A stretch of 64,000 bases of DNA from Thiolapillus sp964404295 (GCA_964404295.1 CAYOJM010000073.1:6514-70513), one strand, 5' to 3'. Shown: positions 49,633 to 58,856, counted from the stretch's first letter. The notes: generated by a model from the letters alone, not told the origin. Program-made: numbers and translations.

Positions 49633-51059
49633 GCACCACGGTGGTGCAGCCTCGGGTGCACGCGGTGGAAGCCATGGGGCGGATCCGCCGTCTCCATTTC
49701 GTCGGCATCGGCGGCGCCGGCATGAACGGCATCGCTCAGGTGATGCTCAACCTCGGTTACGAGATCACCGGTTCCGATCTGGCGGAGAACGCCGCCACCC
49801 GCCGGCTGGCCGAGCAGGGGGCGGTGATCCACATCGGTCACCACCCGGATCATGTGAAAGGGGCGGATGCGGTGGTCATCTCCAGCGCCGTGACTGATGA
49901 GAACCCCGAAGTGGCCGCCGCGCGCGCCGCCCGGATTCCGGTGGTGCCCCGGGCGGAGATGCTGGCGGAGATCATGCGCTTCCGCTATGGCGTGGCGGTG
50001 GCCGGCACCCACGGCAAGACCACCACCACCAGTCTGGTGGCCAGCCTGCTCATCGAAGGCGGATTGGATCCCACGTTCGTCATCGGAGGCCGCCTCAACG
50101 CCGCAGGAAGCCATGCCCGCCTGGGCGCGGGCGAGGTGTTGGTGGCCGAGGCGGACGAGAGCGACGCCTCTTTTCTCTATCTTCAGCCCATGATGGCGGT
50201 GGTGACCAACGTGGATCGGGATCACATGGGCACTTACGGGGGCGATTACGGCCGGCTGGAGGATGCCTTCGTCGAGTTTCTGCACCATCTGCCCTTCTAT
50301 GGGTTGGCCGTCCTGTGCGCGGACGACCCGGGGGTCCGGCGGTTGCTGCCCAGGGTGACGCGCCAACTCGTCACCTATGGCACGGAGTCCGGCGTGGATC
50401 TGCGCGCCGTCGCCATCGAGCACCATCGCGGCACCAGCAGGTTCGTTGTGGAGGGGCTGGGCATGAAGTCTTTGCCGATCACGCTCGCCCTGCCGGGCCG
50501 ACACAACGTGCTCAATGCCCTGGCCGCCATCGCCGTGGCCCGTGAGCTGGGTGTCGCGCCGGCCGTGATCCAGCGGGCGCTGGAGAAGTTCGAAGGCATC
50601 GGTCGCCGTTTCCAGGTGAGCGAAGGGTGCCGCCTGGGTGAGGCCGGTTTCATCTTGGTGGACGACTACGGTCACCATCCGCGGGAGATCGAGGCCACCT
50701 TGGACGCCGTGCGCCGGGGATGGCCGCAACGGCGTCTGGTGCTGGTGTTCCAGCCCCACCGTTATACCCGGACGCGGGACAACTTCGAGGATTTCGTGCG
50801 GGTGCTCTCGGCCGCCGACGTGCTGGTGCTCACCGAAGTCTATCCGGCCGGGGAGAAGCCGTTGGCCGACGCCACCGGCCGCGAATTGAGCCGGGCGGTG
50901 CGCGCCCGGGGCATGGTGGAGCCTGTTTTCGTGGAAACGCTGGACGAAGTGCCGACGGTGCTGGAGGCGTTGATCCGGGATGGGGATCTGGTGCTTCTCA
51001 TGGGCGCCGGGGACATCGGGCGCCTCGCGGCCCGGCTGGAGGAGGCGTGGTGTCGATGA
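49629..51059 (+). CDS. murC: UDP-MurNAc--L-alanine ligase
   Basis: A 476-residue Mur ligase adding the first stem residue. Marks: RLHFVGIGGAGMNGIAQVML, ATP site VAGTHGKTTTTSLVASLL (about 124-141), EADESDASFLYLQP, VTNVDRDHMGTYGGD, DYGHHPREIEATL and FQPHRYTRTRDNFEDF. After it the tight overlaps are broken for the first time: murB starts 144 bp later, with only a 54-codon open frame between. Confidence 0.96.
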   Translation: MSTTVVQPRVHAVEAMGRIRRLHFVGIGGAGMNGIAQVMLNLGYEITGSDLAENAATRRLAEQGAVIHIGHHPDHVKGADAVVISSAVTDENPEVAAARAARIPVVPRAEMLAEIMRFRYGVAVAGTHGKTTTTSLVASLLIEGGLDPTFVIGGRLNAAGSHARLGAGEVLVAEADESDASFLYLQPMMAVVTNVDRDHMGTYGGDYGRLEDAFVEFLHHLPFYGLAVLCADDPGVRRLLPRVTRQLVTYGTESGVDLRAVAIEHHRGTSRFVVEGLGMKSLPITLALPGRHNVLNALAAIAVARELGVAPAVIQRALEKFEGIGRRFQVSEGCRLGEAGFILVDDYGHHPREIEATLDAVRRGWPQRRLVLVFQPHRYTRTRDNFEDFVRVLSAADVLVLTEVYPAGEKPLADATGRELSRAVRARGMVEPVFVETLDEVPTVLEALIRDGDLVLLMGAGDIGRLAARLEEAWCR

Positions 51060-51220
51060 ACGGAAGGAAGGTGATGCAGCGGCTGCACATGGGGTGCGGG
51101 CAATCGTTGCGGTGTTCCGGCTCCGGAGCCGGCAAGGCGAACGAGGGAACGAAATGGAAGGTCCGGGCATCCGAATGGCTCCGGTCGCGAGGGAGGAAAC
51201 GGAATGGCGAATCAGGCTGA
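51056..51220 (+). CDS. Possible 54-residue basic peptide between murC and murB
   Basis: ATG 51056 overlaps the murC stop by 4 bp (ATGA), the same coupling used throughout this cluster, and the frame runs to TGA 51218-51220, 17 bp inside murB. The product is very basic, starting MNGRKVMQRLHMGCG and ending RSRGRKRNGESG, without membrane helix or recognised domain. It could be real, a translational bridge that carries ribosomes to murB, or chance. I lean to bridge or chance. Confidence 0.3.
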   Translation: MNGRKVMQRLHMGCGQSLRCSGSGAGKANEGTKWKVRASEWLRSRGRKRNGESG

Positions 51221-52103
51221 AGCGAGGGCGGTGGGCACCATGCTCCTCTATGACGAACCCATGGCCAAACACACCAGCTGGCGGACCGGCGGGCCGGCGC
51301 GCTATTTCTTTCAGCCCGAGGATCTGGCCGACCTGGTCGATTTCCTTCGTTCCCTTCCGGAGGGGGAGCCGATCCTCTGGGTGGGGCTGGGCAGCAACCT
51401 CTTGGTGCGCGACGGCGGTTTTCCGGGCACCGTGGTGTCGCTGAAGGGGCGGTTGGATGCCATCGAACGGCTGGAAGGCGGCCGCTTGCGGGTCGGAGCG
51501 GGCGCCGCCTGTGCGCGGGTGGCGCGGGAGGCCGCCCGGGCTGGATTGTGCGGTGTCGCCTTTCTCGCCGGCATTCCCGGAACCATGGGCGGAGCCTTGG
51601 CCATGAATGCGGGCGCCTTCGGTGGCGAGACCTGGGACCGGGTGGTGCGGGTGAGGACCATAGACCGCGGCGGCACCCTGCGTTGGCGTCTGCCTCAGGA
51701 GTACGAGACGGGCTATCGTCGGGTGCGGGGCCCCGCCGGCGAATGGTTCGTAGGCTGCGAACTGCAGTTGGAGAGAGGGGATTCCAGCCTGGAAAGTGCG
51801 CGCATCCAGAGTCTGTTGCGGCAACGCGGCGCGCGCCAGCCCATCGGCGAAGCGAGCGCCGGATCCACTTTCCGCAATCCGCCGGGCGATCATGCGGCGC
51901 GTCTCATCGAAGCGGCCGGCCTCAAAGGATTCGCCATCGGCGCCGCCCAGGTTTCGCCCAAGCACGCCAATTTCATCATCAACCGCGGCGGCGCTACGGC
52001 GGCCGACATCGAAGCGGTCATCCGTCATGTGCGACAGGTGGTGGCGGAGCGTTTCGGCGTACTCCTGGAACCCGAAGTGAAGATCGTGGGAGAGCCGGCA
52101 TGA
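51204..52103 (+). CDS. murB: UDP-N-acetylenolpyruvoylglucosamine reductase
   Basis: A 299-residue FAD enzyme of the shorter type II MurB class, reducing enolpyruvyl-UDP-GlcNAc to UDP-MurNAc. Marks: HTSWRTGGPARYFF, VGLGSNLLVRDGGF, GIPGTMGGALAMNAGAFGGE, the catalytic Ser in EASAGSTFRNPPGD and the late Glu in VLLEPEVKIVGE. ATG 51204 has GGAGGAAACGG just upstream (a MLLYDE start 36 bp later is less likely). 4-bp overlap with ddl. Confidence 0.94.
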   Translation: MANQAEARAVGTMLLYDEPMAKHTSWRTGGPARYFFQPEDLADLVDFLRSLPEGEPILWVGLGSNLLVRDGGFPGTVVSLKGRLDAIERLEGGRLRVGAGAACARVAREAARAGLCGVAFLAGIPGTMGGALAMNAGAFGGETWDRVVRVRTIDRGGTLRWRLPQEYETGYRRVRGPAGEWFVGCELQLERGDSSLESARIQSLLRQRGARQPIGEASAGSTFRNPPGDHAARLIEAAGLKGFAIGAAQVSPKHANFIINRGGATAADIEAVIRHVRQVVAERFGVLLEPEVKIVGEPA

Positions 52104-53032
52104 ATCGGGTGAGCGCGGAAGAGTTCGGGCGGGTGGCGCTGCTGATGGGCGGTTGGTCCGCCGAGCGGGAGGTGTCGCTCGAAAGCGGTCGAGCCGTGGC
52201 GCAAGCGCTGGAGCGCCTGGCTGTTCACGTGTGCCCCATGGATGTGGACCGCACCGTGTGCGCTCGGCTGTCCGAAGAGAACTACGATCGCGCCTTCATC
52301 ATGCTGCACGGACGGGGCGGTGAGGACGGCACCATCCAGGGCGTTCTGGAGACGCTGGGCATGGCTTACACCGGAAGCGGCGTGCTTGCTTCGGCGCTGG
52401 CCATGGACAAGCTGGCATCCAAGCGGTTGTGGCAAGGGATGGGGCTGCCCACACCGGAGTTCGTCCAGGTCGAAAACGAAGAGGGGCTCGAGTCGGCCGG
52501 TATCCTGGGATATCCCCTCATGGTCAAGCCGGCGCGTGAGGGCTCCAGCATCGGCATGAGCCTGGTGCAGGACGCCGGCGGGTTGCGCGGGGCCTGGGTG
52601 GCGGCTCGCCAATACGACCATCGCATCCTGGCCGAGCGCTACGTGGACGGTCGGGAATACACGGTGGCCATTTTGGGGGACGAGCCTTTGCCCGTCATCC
52701 GGCTGGAAACCCCTCGGGCGTTTTACGACTATCGGGCCAAGTACGAAGCGGAAGACACTCGTTACCACCTGCCTTGCGGCCTGCCGCCGGCGGAGGAGCG
52801 GGCCCTTCAGGAGGTGGCGTTACGCGCGTTCCACGCCCTCGGCTGCGAAGGATGGGGCCGGGTGGATCTGATGGTCGATGGCGCCGGCCAACCCTGGATC
52901 ATCGAGGTGAACACGGTGCCTGGAATGACCGACCACAGCCTGGTGCCCATGGCGGCGCGACATGCCGGCATGACCTTCGACGATTTGGTCTGGCGGATTC
53001 TGGCCATGACGCTGGAAGGAGGGGTGGAATGA
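52100..53032 (+). CDS. ddlB: D-alanine--D-alanine ligase
   Basis: A 310-residue ATP-grasp enzyme (DdlB size). Marks: RVALLMGGWSAEREVSLESG, LHGRGGEDGTIQGVLE, YTGSGVLASALAMDKLASK, VKPAREGSSIGMSLV, and WIIEVNTVPGMTDHSLVPMAA with the metal-binding Glu and Asn. Supplies D-Ala-D-Ala to MurF. Overlaps murB and ftsQ by 4 bp each. Confidence 0.95.
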   Translation: MNRVSAEEFGRVALLMGGWSAEREVSLESGRAVAQALERLAVHVCPMDVDRTVCARLSEENYDRAFIMLHGRGGEDGTIQGVLETLGMAYTGSGVLASALAMDKLASKRLWQGMGLPTPEFVQVENEEGLESAGILGYPLMVKPAREGSSIGMSLVQDAGGLRGAWVAARQYDHRILAERYVDGREYTVAILGDEPLPVIRLETPRAFYDYRAKYEAEDTRYHLPCGLPPAEERALQEVALRAFHALGCEGWGRVDLMVDGAGQPWIIEVNTVPGMTDHSLVPMAARHAGMTFDDLVWRILAMTLEGGVE

Positions 53033-53754
53033 GGCGCGGAAGAGGCAACGCCGAATCCCGGATCCGGGCATGGTGGGCGCCCCTCCTCTTTCTCGCTCTG
53101 GTTGCGGTCGGTGGGGTCGTGCTCCATCGCTGGTTGATGGACCCCCAGCGTTGGCCGGTGCGCACCGTGGGGATACAGGACAATTTTCGCCATCTGGACC
53201 GTCGCGAACTCCAGCAGGCGCTGGTGGCGGCGGTGGATGGAAGCTTTTTCGGCGTGGACCTTCAGGCCGTGCGGGCGGCGGCGCTGGCCCTGCCTTGGGT
53301 GGCGGAGGCGCGGGTGAGGCGGATCTGGCCCGACCGCCTGGAAGTGGAAATCACCGAACAGACGCCGGTGGCCCGCTGGAACGACGACGGGTTGGTCAAT
53401 CTGCGCGGTGAAGTGTTCAAGCCGCGGAAAGTCGAGGCCGCGCCTCTGGTGCATTTCCGTGGCCCGGAAGGCAAGGCGGGCGAGATGCTCGAGTTCTATC
53501 GGGGGGCGGCGCCTCTGTTCGCGCGGCGGGGGCTGCACATCGGCGAGATACGGCTGGATCGGCGCGGCGAGTGGCGCTTGCAATTGGATCCGGGTCCTAT
53601 GGTGGTGGTCGGTCGGGAGCGCACGGCTTTCCGTATTCGACGACTGCTCGAGGTTCATCCCGTGTTGGTGCGCGAGCAGGAGGGGCGGCCCATGCGTCGC
53701 ATCGATCTGAGATACGACCAGGGCTTCGCCGTGGCCTGGACGGGGCGGAAGTAA
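53029..53754 (+). CDS. ftsQ: Cell division protein FtsQ
   Basis: A 241-residue bitopic protein: cytoplasmic start, helix about 16-36, POTRA domain (WPVRTVGIQDNFRHLDRRELQQAL; GSFFGVDLQAVRAAALALPWVAEARVRRIWPDRLEVEI) and beta domain (TPVARWNDDGLVNLRGEVF). It binds FtsL and FtsB at the septum. ATG 53029 is coupled to the ddl stop by a 4-bp overlap; ftsA starts 8 bp after its stop. Confidence 0.94.
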   Translation: MRRGRGNAESRIRAWWAPLLFLALVAVGGVVLHRWLMDPQRWPVRTVGIQDNFRHLDRRELQQALVAAVDGSFFGVDLQAVRAAALALPWVAEARVRRIWPDRLEVEITEQTPVARWNDDGLVNLRGEVFKPRKVEAAPLVHFRGPEGKAGEMLEFYRGAAPLFARRGLHIGEIRLDRRGEWRLQLDPGPMVVVGRERTAFRIRRLLEVHPVLVREQEGRPMRRIDLRYDQGFAVAWTGRK

Positions 53755-53762
53755 GGAATGAG

Positions 53763-54989
53763 ATGCGTAAAGACAAAAACATCATCGTAGGCCTGGACAT
53801 CGGCACCTCGAAGGTGGTGGCCATCGTTGGCGAAGTGAAAGTCGACGACGAGATCGAGATCATCGGCATCGGCACCCACCCTTCCCACGGTCTGAAGAAA
53901 GGAGTGGTGGTGAACATCGAGTCCACGGTGCAGTCCATCCAGCGTGCGGTGGAGGAAGCCGAGCTGATGTCCGGGGTGGAGATCGACTCGGTCTATGCCG
54001 GCATCGCGGGCAGCCATGTCTCCAGCCTCAATTCCCACGGCATCGTCGGTATCAACGACGGCGAGGTCTCGCCTTCGGACGTGGAACGGGTCATCGATGC
54101 CGCGCGCGCGGTGCCCATACCCGCCGACCAGAAGATCCTCCACATCCTCCCCCAGGAGTTCATCATCGACGGGCAGGAGGGGATCCACGATCCAGTGGGC
54201 ATGTGCGGCGTCCGCCTGGAAGTGCAGGTGCACATGGTCACCGGAGCGGTGAGCGCGGCCCAGAACATCATCAAATGCGTTCGGCGTTGCGGCCTGGAGG
54301 TCGAGGACCTGATCCTGGAACAGATCGCTTCCAGCCATTCGGTGCTGGACGACGAGGAAAAGGAGCTGGGGGTTTGCCTTGTGGACATCGGCGGCGGCAC
54401 CACCGATATCGCCGTCTTCGCCGGCGGCGCCATCCGCCACACGGCGGTCATTCCCATCGCCGGCGATCAAGTGACCAACGACATCGCCGTGGCCTTGCGT
54501 ACCCCCACCCACCATGCCGAAGAGATCAAGCTCAAGTACGCCTGTGCCCTGAGCAAGCTGCCGTCGGCGGAAGAGACCATCGAGGTCCCATCCATTGGAG
54601 ATCGGCCGCCGAGACGCATGTCGCGTCAAACCCTCGCCGAGGTGGTCGAGCCCCGCTATGAGGAGCTCTTGGGTTTGGTGCAGGACGAGCTGCGCCGTTC
54701 GGGGTTCGAAAGCATGGTGGCCGGCGGCATCGTGCTCACCGGCGGCAGCGCCAAGATGGAGGGATTGGTGGACCTGGCCGAGGAGGTCTTCCACATGCCG
54801 GTGCGCCTCGGCGTGCCCCAGTACGTCACCGGCCTGGCGGATGTGGTGCGCAATCCCATACATGCCACCGGGGTGGGGTTGCTGCTGTTCGGGCATCAGA
54901 ACAGCGCCATCAACGTGCCCCATGAGAACAAAGGGTTGTTTCGGGCCACGTGGGAACGCATGAAAAGTTGGTTCCAGGGGAATTTTTGA
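53763..54989 (+). CDS. ftsA: Cell division protein FtsA
   Basis: A 408-residue actin-like ATPase that ties FtsZ to the membrane. Phosphate 1 loop GLDIGTSKVVAIVGEV, 1C domain (LKKGVVVNIESTVQSIQRAVEEAE), phosphate 2 LVDIGGGTTDIAVFAGG, adenosine site GGIVLTGGSAKMEGL, and the C-terminal amphipathic membrane helix (ATWERMKSWFQ). AAGGA upstream supports ATG 53763; an out-of-frame ATG lies 5 bp earlier. Confidence 0.96.
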   Translation: MRKDKNIIVGLDIGTSKVVAIVGEVKVDDEIEIIGIGTHPSHGLKKGVVVNIESTVQSIQRAVEEAELMSGVEIDSVYAGIAGSHVSSLNSHGIVGINDGEVSPSDVERVIDAARAVPIPADQKILHILPQEFIIDGQEGIHDPVGMCGVRLEVQVHMVTGAVSAAQNIIKCVRRCGLEVEDLILEQIASSHSVLDDEEKELGVCLVDIGGGTTDIAVFAGGAIRHTAVIPIAGDQVTNDIAVALRTPTHHAEEIKLKYACALSKLPSAEETIEVPSIGDRPPRRMSRQTLAEVVEPRYEELLGLVQDELRRSGFESMVAGGIVLTGGSAKMEGLVDLAEEVFHMPVRLGVPQYVTGLADVVRNPIHATGVGLLLFGHQNSAINVPHENKGLFRATWERMKSWFQGNF

Positions 54990-55188
54990 AGGGCCGGGGC
55001 ACCATGACGGCGTTTCCGGCGAAGGCGGGTGGGGACGGCGGCCGTCCGCCGTGTACCCCAGGGCTGCGGGCCGAGTCGCTCACCGCACACGCTCGTGCGA
55101 TGGAAGTTTAGATCGGGTCGAAACGCGGGGATTTCGGGAAGCGGGCCGGTAGGGCCGCAAAACAGAGTTCAATCAGGAGGTCAAGAAA

Positions 55189-56385
55189 ATGTTCGAATTG
55201 GTAGACGTGGACAGCCAGAACGCCGTGATCAAGGTCATCGGTGTCGGCGGAGGCGGGGGCAATGCAGTGAATCACATGCTGCGCGCCAACATCGAAGGGG
55301 TGGAATTCATCTGTGCCAACACCGATGCCCAGGCGCTGAGCAACTCGGAAGTGAAGACCACCCTGCAGATCGGCGCCAGCCTCACCAAGGGATTGGGCGC
55401 CGGTGCCAATCCCCAGATCGGCCATCAGGCCGCCATGGAGGACAAGGATCGCATCGCCGAAGCCTTGCAGGGCGCCGACATGGTTTTCATCACCGCCGGC
55501 ATGGGCGGCGGCACCGGCACCGGCGCCGCGCCTGTGGTGGCCGAAGTGGCGCGCGAGCTGGGTGCGCTGACGGTGGCGGTGGTGACCAAACCTTTCCCCT
55601 TCGAAGGGGACAAGCGGATGAAGGTGGCGGAGATGGGTATCGAAGAGCTGGGCAAGCACGTCGATTCCTTGATCACCATCCCCAACGAAAAGCTCCTCGC
55701 CGTGTTGGGCAAGGGCACCACCTTGCTGGACGCATTCAAGGCGGCCAACGACGTGCTCTTCAACGCGGTTCAAGGCATCGCCGAGCTGATCACCCGGCCC
55801 GGCCTGATCAACGTCGATTTCGCCGATGTGCGGACCGTCATGTCGGAGATGGGCATGGCCATGATGGGTTCCGGTGCCGCGTCGGGCGAAGAGCGGGCCC
55901 GCAAGGCGGCTGAAGCGGCGGTCAACTGCCCGCTGTTGGACGATTTCCACCTCTCCGGCGCCAAAGGCGTTCTGGTCAACATCACGGCCGGTCTGGATCT
56001 TTCCATCGGCGAGTTCGACGAAGTGGGCACCACCATCAAGGAGTTCGCCCGCGAGGACGCCACTGTGGTGGTGGGCACCGTCATCGATCCCGAGATGCAC
56101 GACGAACTGCGGGTCACCGTGGTGGCCACCGGTCTCGGTGAGGAAGAGATGGTCAAGGTCGATCGTCCCGATGTGGGCGTGGTTCCGCCGCCGCGTCCGA
56201 CGCCGGTCGAAGAGAAACTGCCCGAAGAGCCGCCGGCACCTCAACGGGACCCCTATTCCGAGTTGGAAGTGCCCACCGCCATCCGTCGTAAACAGCAGGT
56301 GGCGGCGGGTGGTTCCAAGTCGGCGGAGAAGCCGGACCTGGATTACCTCGACATCCCTGCTTTCCTGCGGCGTCAGGCCGACTGA
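55189..56385 (+). CDS. ftsZ: Cell division protein FtsZ
   Basis: The 398-residue tubulin-like GTPase that forms the Z ring. GTP-binding features: GVGGGGGNAVNHM near the start, ANTDAQAL, the tubulin signature GGGTGTGAAPVVA (about 104-116), T7 loop NVDFADVRTVMSEMG, and a charged linker. The C-terminal peptide YLDIPAFLRRQ binds FtsA and ZipA. The start has a near-perfect AGGAGGT 8 bp upstream, the strongest ribosome binding site seen here, as expected for the most abundant product of the cluster. A 199-bp gap to ftsA leaves room for its own promoters; none could be fixed by eye. Confidence 0.97.
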   Translation: MFELVDVDSQNAVIKVIGVGGGGGNAVNHMLRANIEGVEFICANTDAQALSNSEVKTTLQIGASLTKGLGAGANPQIGHQAAMEDKDRIAEALQGADMVFITAGMGGGTGTGAAPVVAEVARELGALTVAVVTKPFPFEGDKRMKVAEMGIEELGKHVDSLITIPNEKLLAVLGKGTTLLDAFKAANDVLFNAVQGIAELITRPGLINVDFADVRTVMSEMGMAMMGSGAASGEERARKAAEAAVNCPLLDDFHLSGAKGVLVNITAGLDLSIGEFDEVGTTIKEFAREDATVVVGTVIDPEMHDELRVTVVATGLGEEEMVKVDRPDVGVVPPPRPTPVEEKLPEEPPAPQRDPYSELEVPTAIRRKQQVAAGGSKSAEKPDLDYLDIPAFLRRQAD

Positions 56386-56423
56386 CAAGGAAAGAGATCG
56401 AGGGAGAAGGCGGCTTCGCACCA

Positions 56424-56444
56424 TGCAATGTGATTTGCATTGCA
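56424..56444. promoter_or_regulatory. Perfect dyad upstream of lpxC
   Basis: TGCAATG-N7-CATTGCA, 7-bp perfect arms, in an AT-rich island of the 207-bp ftsZ-lpxC gap. The right arm overlaps a possible -35 (TTGCAT at 56436-56441), 17 bp before TAGATT. No T-run follows, so an operator is more likely than a terminator. The protein that would bind is not known. Confidence 0.5.
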
Positions 56445-56592
56445 GGTATAAAGGGGTTAGATTAGGGAAATCCCTGAGAGGGTCTCGTGGGTTTCCCGGG
56501 GGCGGTTGGCCCGGGCCCGGAGGTCGAAGCCTTCTCGAAAAACCAGAAACGAACGTCTGGCCTTCGGCCGGTGGGGTGGAGAACCTGCGCTG

Positions 56593-57507
56593 ATGATCAA
56601 GCAACGCACGCTCAAGAACGTGATCCGGGCCACGGGCGTGGGCCTTCATACGGGAGACAAGGTGCTGCTCACTTTGCGGCCGGCGGCGCCGGATACCGGC
56701 ATCGTCTTCCGCAGGGTGGATCTGCCCGAGCCGGTGGAGATTCCAGCCACCGCCGCCAACGTAGGGGATACGCGGCTCTCCACCACTTTGGAAAAGGATG
56801 GAGTGCGCATCTCTACCGTGGAGCATCTGCTCTCCGCCTTCGCCGGATTGGGTATCGACAATGCCTATGTGGATGTGAGCGCTGCGGAGGTGCCCATCAT
56901 GGATGGCAGCGCCGGCCCTTTCGTGTTTCTCATCCAGTCCGCGGGCGTTGAGGAACAGAACCGGCTCAAACGGTTCATTCGCATCAAGGAGACCGTCGAG
57001 GTGCGTGACGGCGACAAATTCGCACGTTTCGAACCGTTTGACGGCTTCAAGGTGAGTTTCGGTATCGATTTCGACCATCCGGCCTTCACCGAGGAGACCC
57101 AATTCGCCAGCATCGATTTCTCTTCCACCTCTTTCGTCAAAGAGGTGAGCCGGGCGCGCACTTTTGGCTTTTTGCGGGAGATCGAGATGCTGCGCCAGAA
57201 GAACCTGGCGTTGGGGGGGAGCATGGACAACGCCATCGTGGTGGACGACTATCGGGTGCTCAATGAGGATGGGCTGAGGTACGAGGATGAATTCGTCAAA
57301 CACAAGATCCTCGATGCCATCGGTGATCTCTACCTCCTCGGCCACAGTCTCATCGGCGCATTCTATGGATACAAGTCGGGCCACGCGCTGAACAACCGGC
57401 TGCTGCGTAAGCTCATCGCCACGCCGCGGGCCTGGGAAGAGGTCACCTTCGACGAAGGAGACGGGCTGGCGCCCATCTCCTATATCGCTCCGGTGCACGC
57501 CTCTTGA
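56593..57507 (+). CDS. lpxC: UDP-3-O-acyl-N-acetylglucosamine deacetylase
   Basis: A 304-residue zinc enzyme, the committed step of lipid A synthesis. Zinc ligands His 78 (STVEHLLSAF), His 237 and Asp 241 (VKHKILDAIGDLYLLGHS), and catalytic His 264 (SGHALNNRLL). Also VIRATGVGLHTGDKV and PIMDGSAGPFV. ATG 56593 aligns with the family start MIKQRTL. It closes the dcw cluster as in other gammaproteobacteria, with a gap that may hold its own promoter. Confidence 0.97.
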   Translation: MIKQRTLKNVIRATGVGLHTGDKVLLTLRPAAPDTGIVFRRVDLPEPVEIPATAANVGDTRLSTTLEKDGVRISTVEHLLSAFAGLGIDNAYVDVSAAEVPIMDGSAGPFVFLIQSAGVEEQNRLKRFIRIKETVEVRDGDKFARFEPFDGFKVSFGIDFDHPAFTEETQFASIDFSSTSFVKEVSRARTFGFLREIEMLRQKNLALGGSMDNAIVVDDYRVLNEDGLRYEDEFVKHKILDAIGDLYLLGHSLIGAFYGYKSGHALNNRLLRKLIATPRAWEEVTFDEGDGLAPISYIAPVHAS

Positions 57508-57514
57508 GGCGTAT

Positions 57515-57916
57515 TCAATCGTCGAGCAGAGCGCGCAGATCGGGATCGGCGAGGGCTTCTCGGGGGATTCGCCGTCGATGGGGCGGTCGGGAAGGGTTGC
57601 CTGGTTTAGGCAAGTTGCCGATGGGAGCAAGGACCCGGATCCGCACCCTTCTGAGGTTGGGTGCTTCGGTGCGCAACCGCGCAAGCAGCGCCGGCGCCTG
57701 AAACCGCAGCCTGCTGTTCCAGGCGGGAGAGTCCACGTGCAGGATCAACACGGCTCCTTCGATCCTTGCGTGTAGGCAGTGCGGCGCCAGGTTGGGCGGC
57801 AAGGCGGCGCGGACCGCATCCAGGAGCCGGCGCTGACGTTCCAACATACGGCCGAGACGTGCCAGTTTGGGACGTTCGGTGAGCAGCCGGGAGATCCGGC
57901 GAGGGGGCGAGGCCAC
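57515..57916 (-). CDS. DUF721/DciA-family protein
   Basis: A 133-residue basic protein of the DUF721 family, whose DciA members load or recruit the replicative helicase DnaB in bacteria without DnaC. Core: LLDAVRAALPPNLAPHCLHARIEGAVLILHVDSPAWNSRLRFQAPALLARL. The start is uncertain: GTG 57916 fits the SPPRRISRLLTE N-terminus common in the family and avoids overlap with the divergent M23 gene, while ATG 57964 would add 16 residues. It is convergent with lpxC, 7 bp apart, a common gene order. Confidence 0.82.
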   Translation of the reverse strand: MASPPRRISRLLTERPKLARLGRMLERQRRLLDAVRAALPPNLAPHCLHARIEGAVLILHVDSPAWNSRLRFQAPALLARLRTEAPNLRRVRIRVLAPIGNLPKPGNPSRPPHRRRIPREALADPDLRALLDD

Positions 57917-57962
57917 GGTGCTTCGACTCCACGATGAAATCCAACGGCAGGACAGTTTAGAC

Positions 57963-58856
57963 ATGGCGATGCGGCACCACAACGAACACGGTCTAACCGG
58001 CCTCTGGATGAAATCCCTCGTGGTGGTGGCGTTCGCCGGCGCGGCGCTCTTCGGCGCCTATGAATACGGGCGACACGAAGCGAGCAACCGGCTGCAAGGC
58101 GCTCAACTGGCCGAACTCGAAGCGCAACTTTCCGAAAGCCGCGCCGAGTTGCGAGAGATGCATCGCCGGATGGAGGCAGAGATGGATGCCCTGGCGCTTC
58201 GTCTTGGGAGCCTGCGCGCCCACGTGCTGCGCCTCGACGCCTTGGGTGAGCGCCTCGTCCGCAAGGGCAAATTGGATGCCGAGGAGTTCGATTTCCGCAA
58301 CGAGCCGCCTTTGGGGGGGCTGGACGACGAATTGCTCGACGCTCAGGACGGATTCGACCTTCGCCGGGAACTGGAGCGCCTCGAACGCAGTCTGAAGGAT
58401 CGGGAACACAAGCTGGAATTGCTCGAAGAGCTGCTCATGCAGCGGGAGCTGGAGGCGCAGGTCACCCTTTCCGGTCGCCCGGTGAAAAAAGGGTGGATTT
58501 CCTCCGGCTTCGGTCGCCGCACCGATCCCTTCACAGGAAAGAAGAAGTTTCATCGGGGCATCGATTTCGCCGGCAAGGCCGGCAGCGAGGTTTTGGCTGT
58601 GGCCGCGGGCGTGGTCATCGCCTCGCGGTGGGAAAAGGGTTACGGCAACATCGTGGAGATCCGCCACGCCGACGGTTATGTCACTCACTATGCCCACAAC
58701 CGCGAGAACCTGGTGAAAGTGGGGGATCGAGTCGAAAAGGGTGAAACCATCGCCATCATGGGCTCCACCGGGCGTTCCAGCGGACCCCACGTCCATTTCG
58801 AAGTACGCCGCAACGGTAAGATCGTCGATCCCGCCCGCTTCATCGATCGCGGGTGA
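57963..58856 (+). CDS. M23 family metallopeptidase (LytM/NlpD-like), membrane anchored
   Basis: The 297-residue product has an N-terminal membrane helix (about 15-35), a coiled coil (about 42-165) and a LytM domain with zinc ligands in KKFHRGIDFAG (HxxxD) and GPHVHFEVRRNG (HxH), plus a SGFGRRTDPFTGK start. All visible catalytic residues are present, so it probably cuts peptidoglycan cross-links rather than only activating amidases. The usual place between lpxC and secA is known in many gammaproteobacteria. Start ATG 57963; longer frames upstream overlap the divergent gene. Confidence 0.92.
   Translation: MAMRHHNEHGLTGLWMKSLVVVAFAGAALFGAYEYGRHEASNRLQGAQLAELEAQLSESRAELREMHRRMEAEMDALALRLGSLRAHVLRLDALGERLVRKGKLDAEEFDFRNEPPLGGLDDELLDAQDGFDLRRELERLERSLKDREHKLELLEELLMQRELEAQVTLSGRPVKKGWISSGFGRRTDPFTGKKKFHRGIDFAGKAGSEVLAVAAGVVIASRWEKGYGNIVEIRHADGYVTHYAHNRENLVKVGDRVEKGETIAIMGSTGRSSGPHVHFEVRRNGKIVDPARFIDRG

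Noticed and set aside
49476..52028. 850-codon open frame antisense to murG, murC and murB
   Set aside because: It is the mirror of three well-supported genes. No ribosome binding site or family signature was found.
55108..57684. 858-codon open frame antisense to ftsZ and lpxC
   Set aside because: Same cause: high GC bias of the true genes suppresses antisense stops. The product is His/Gly rich without domains.
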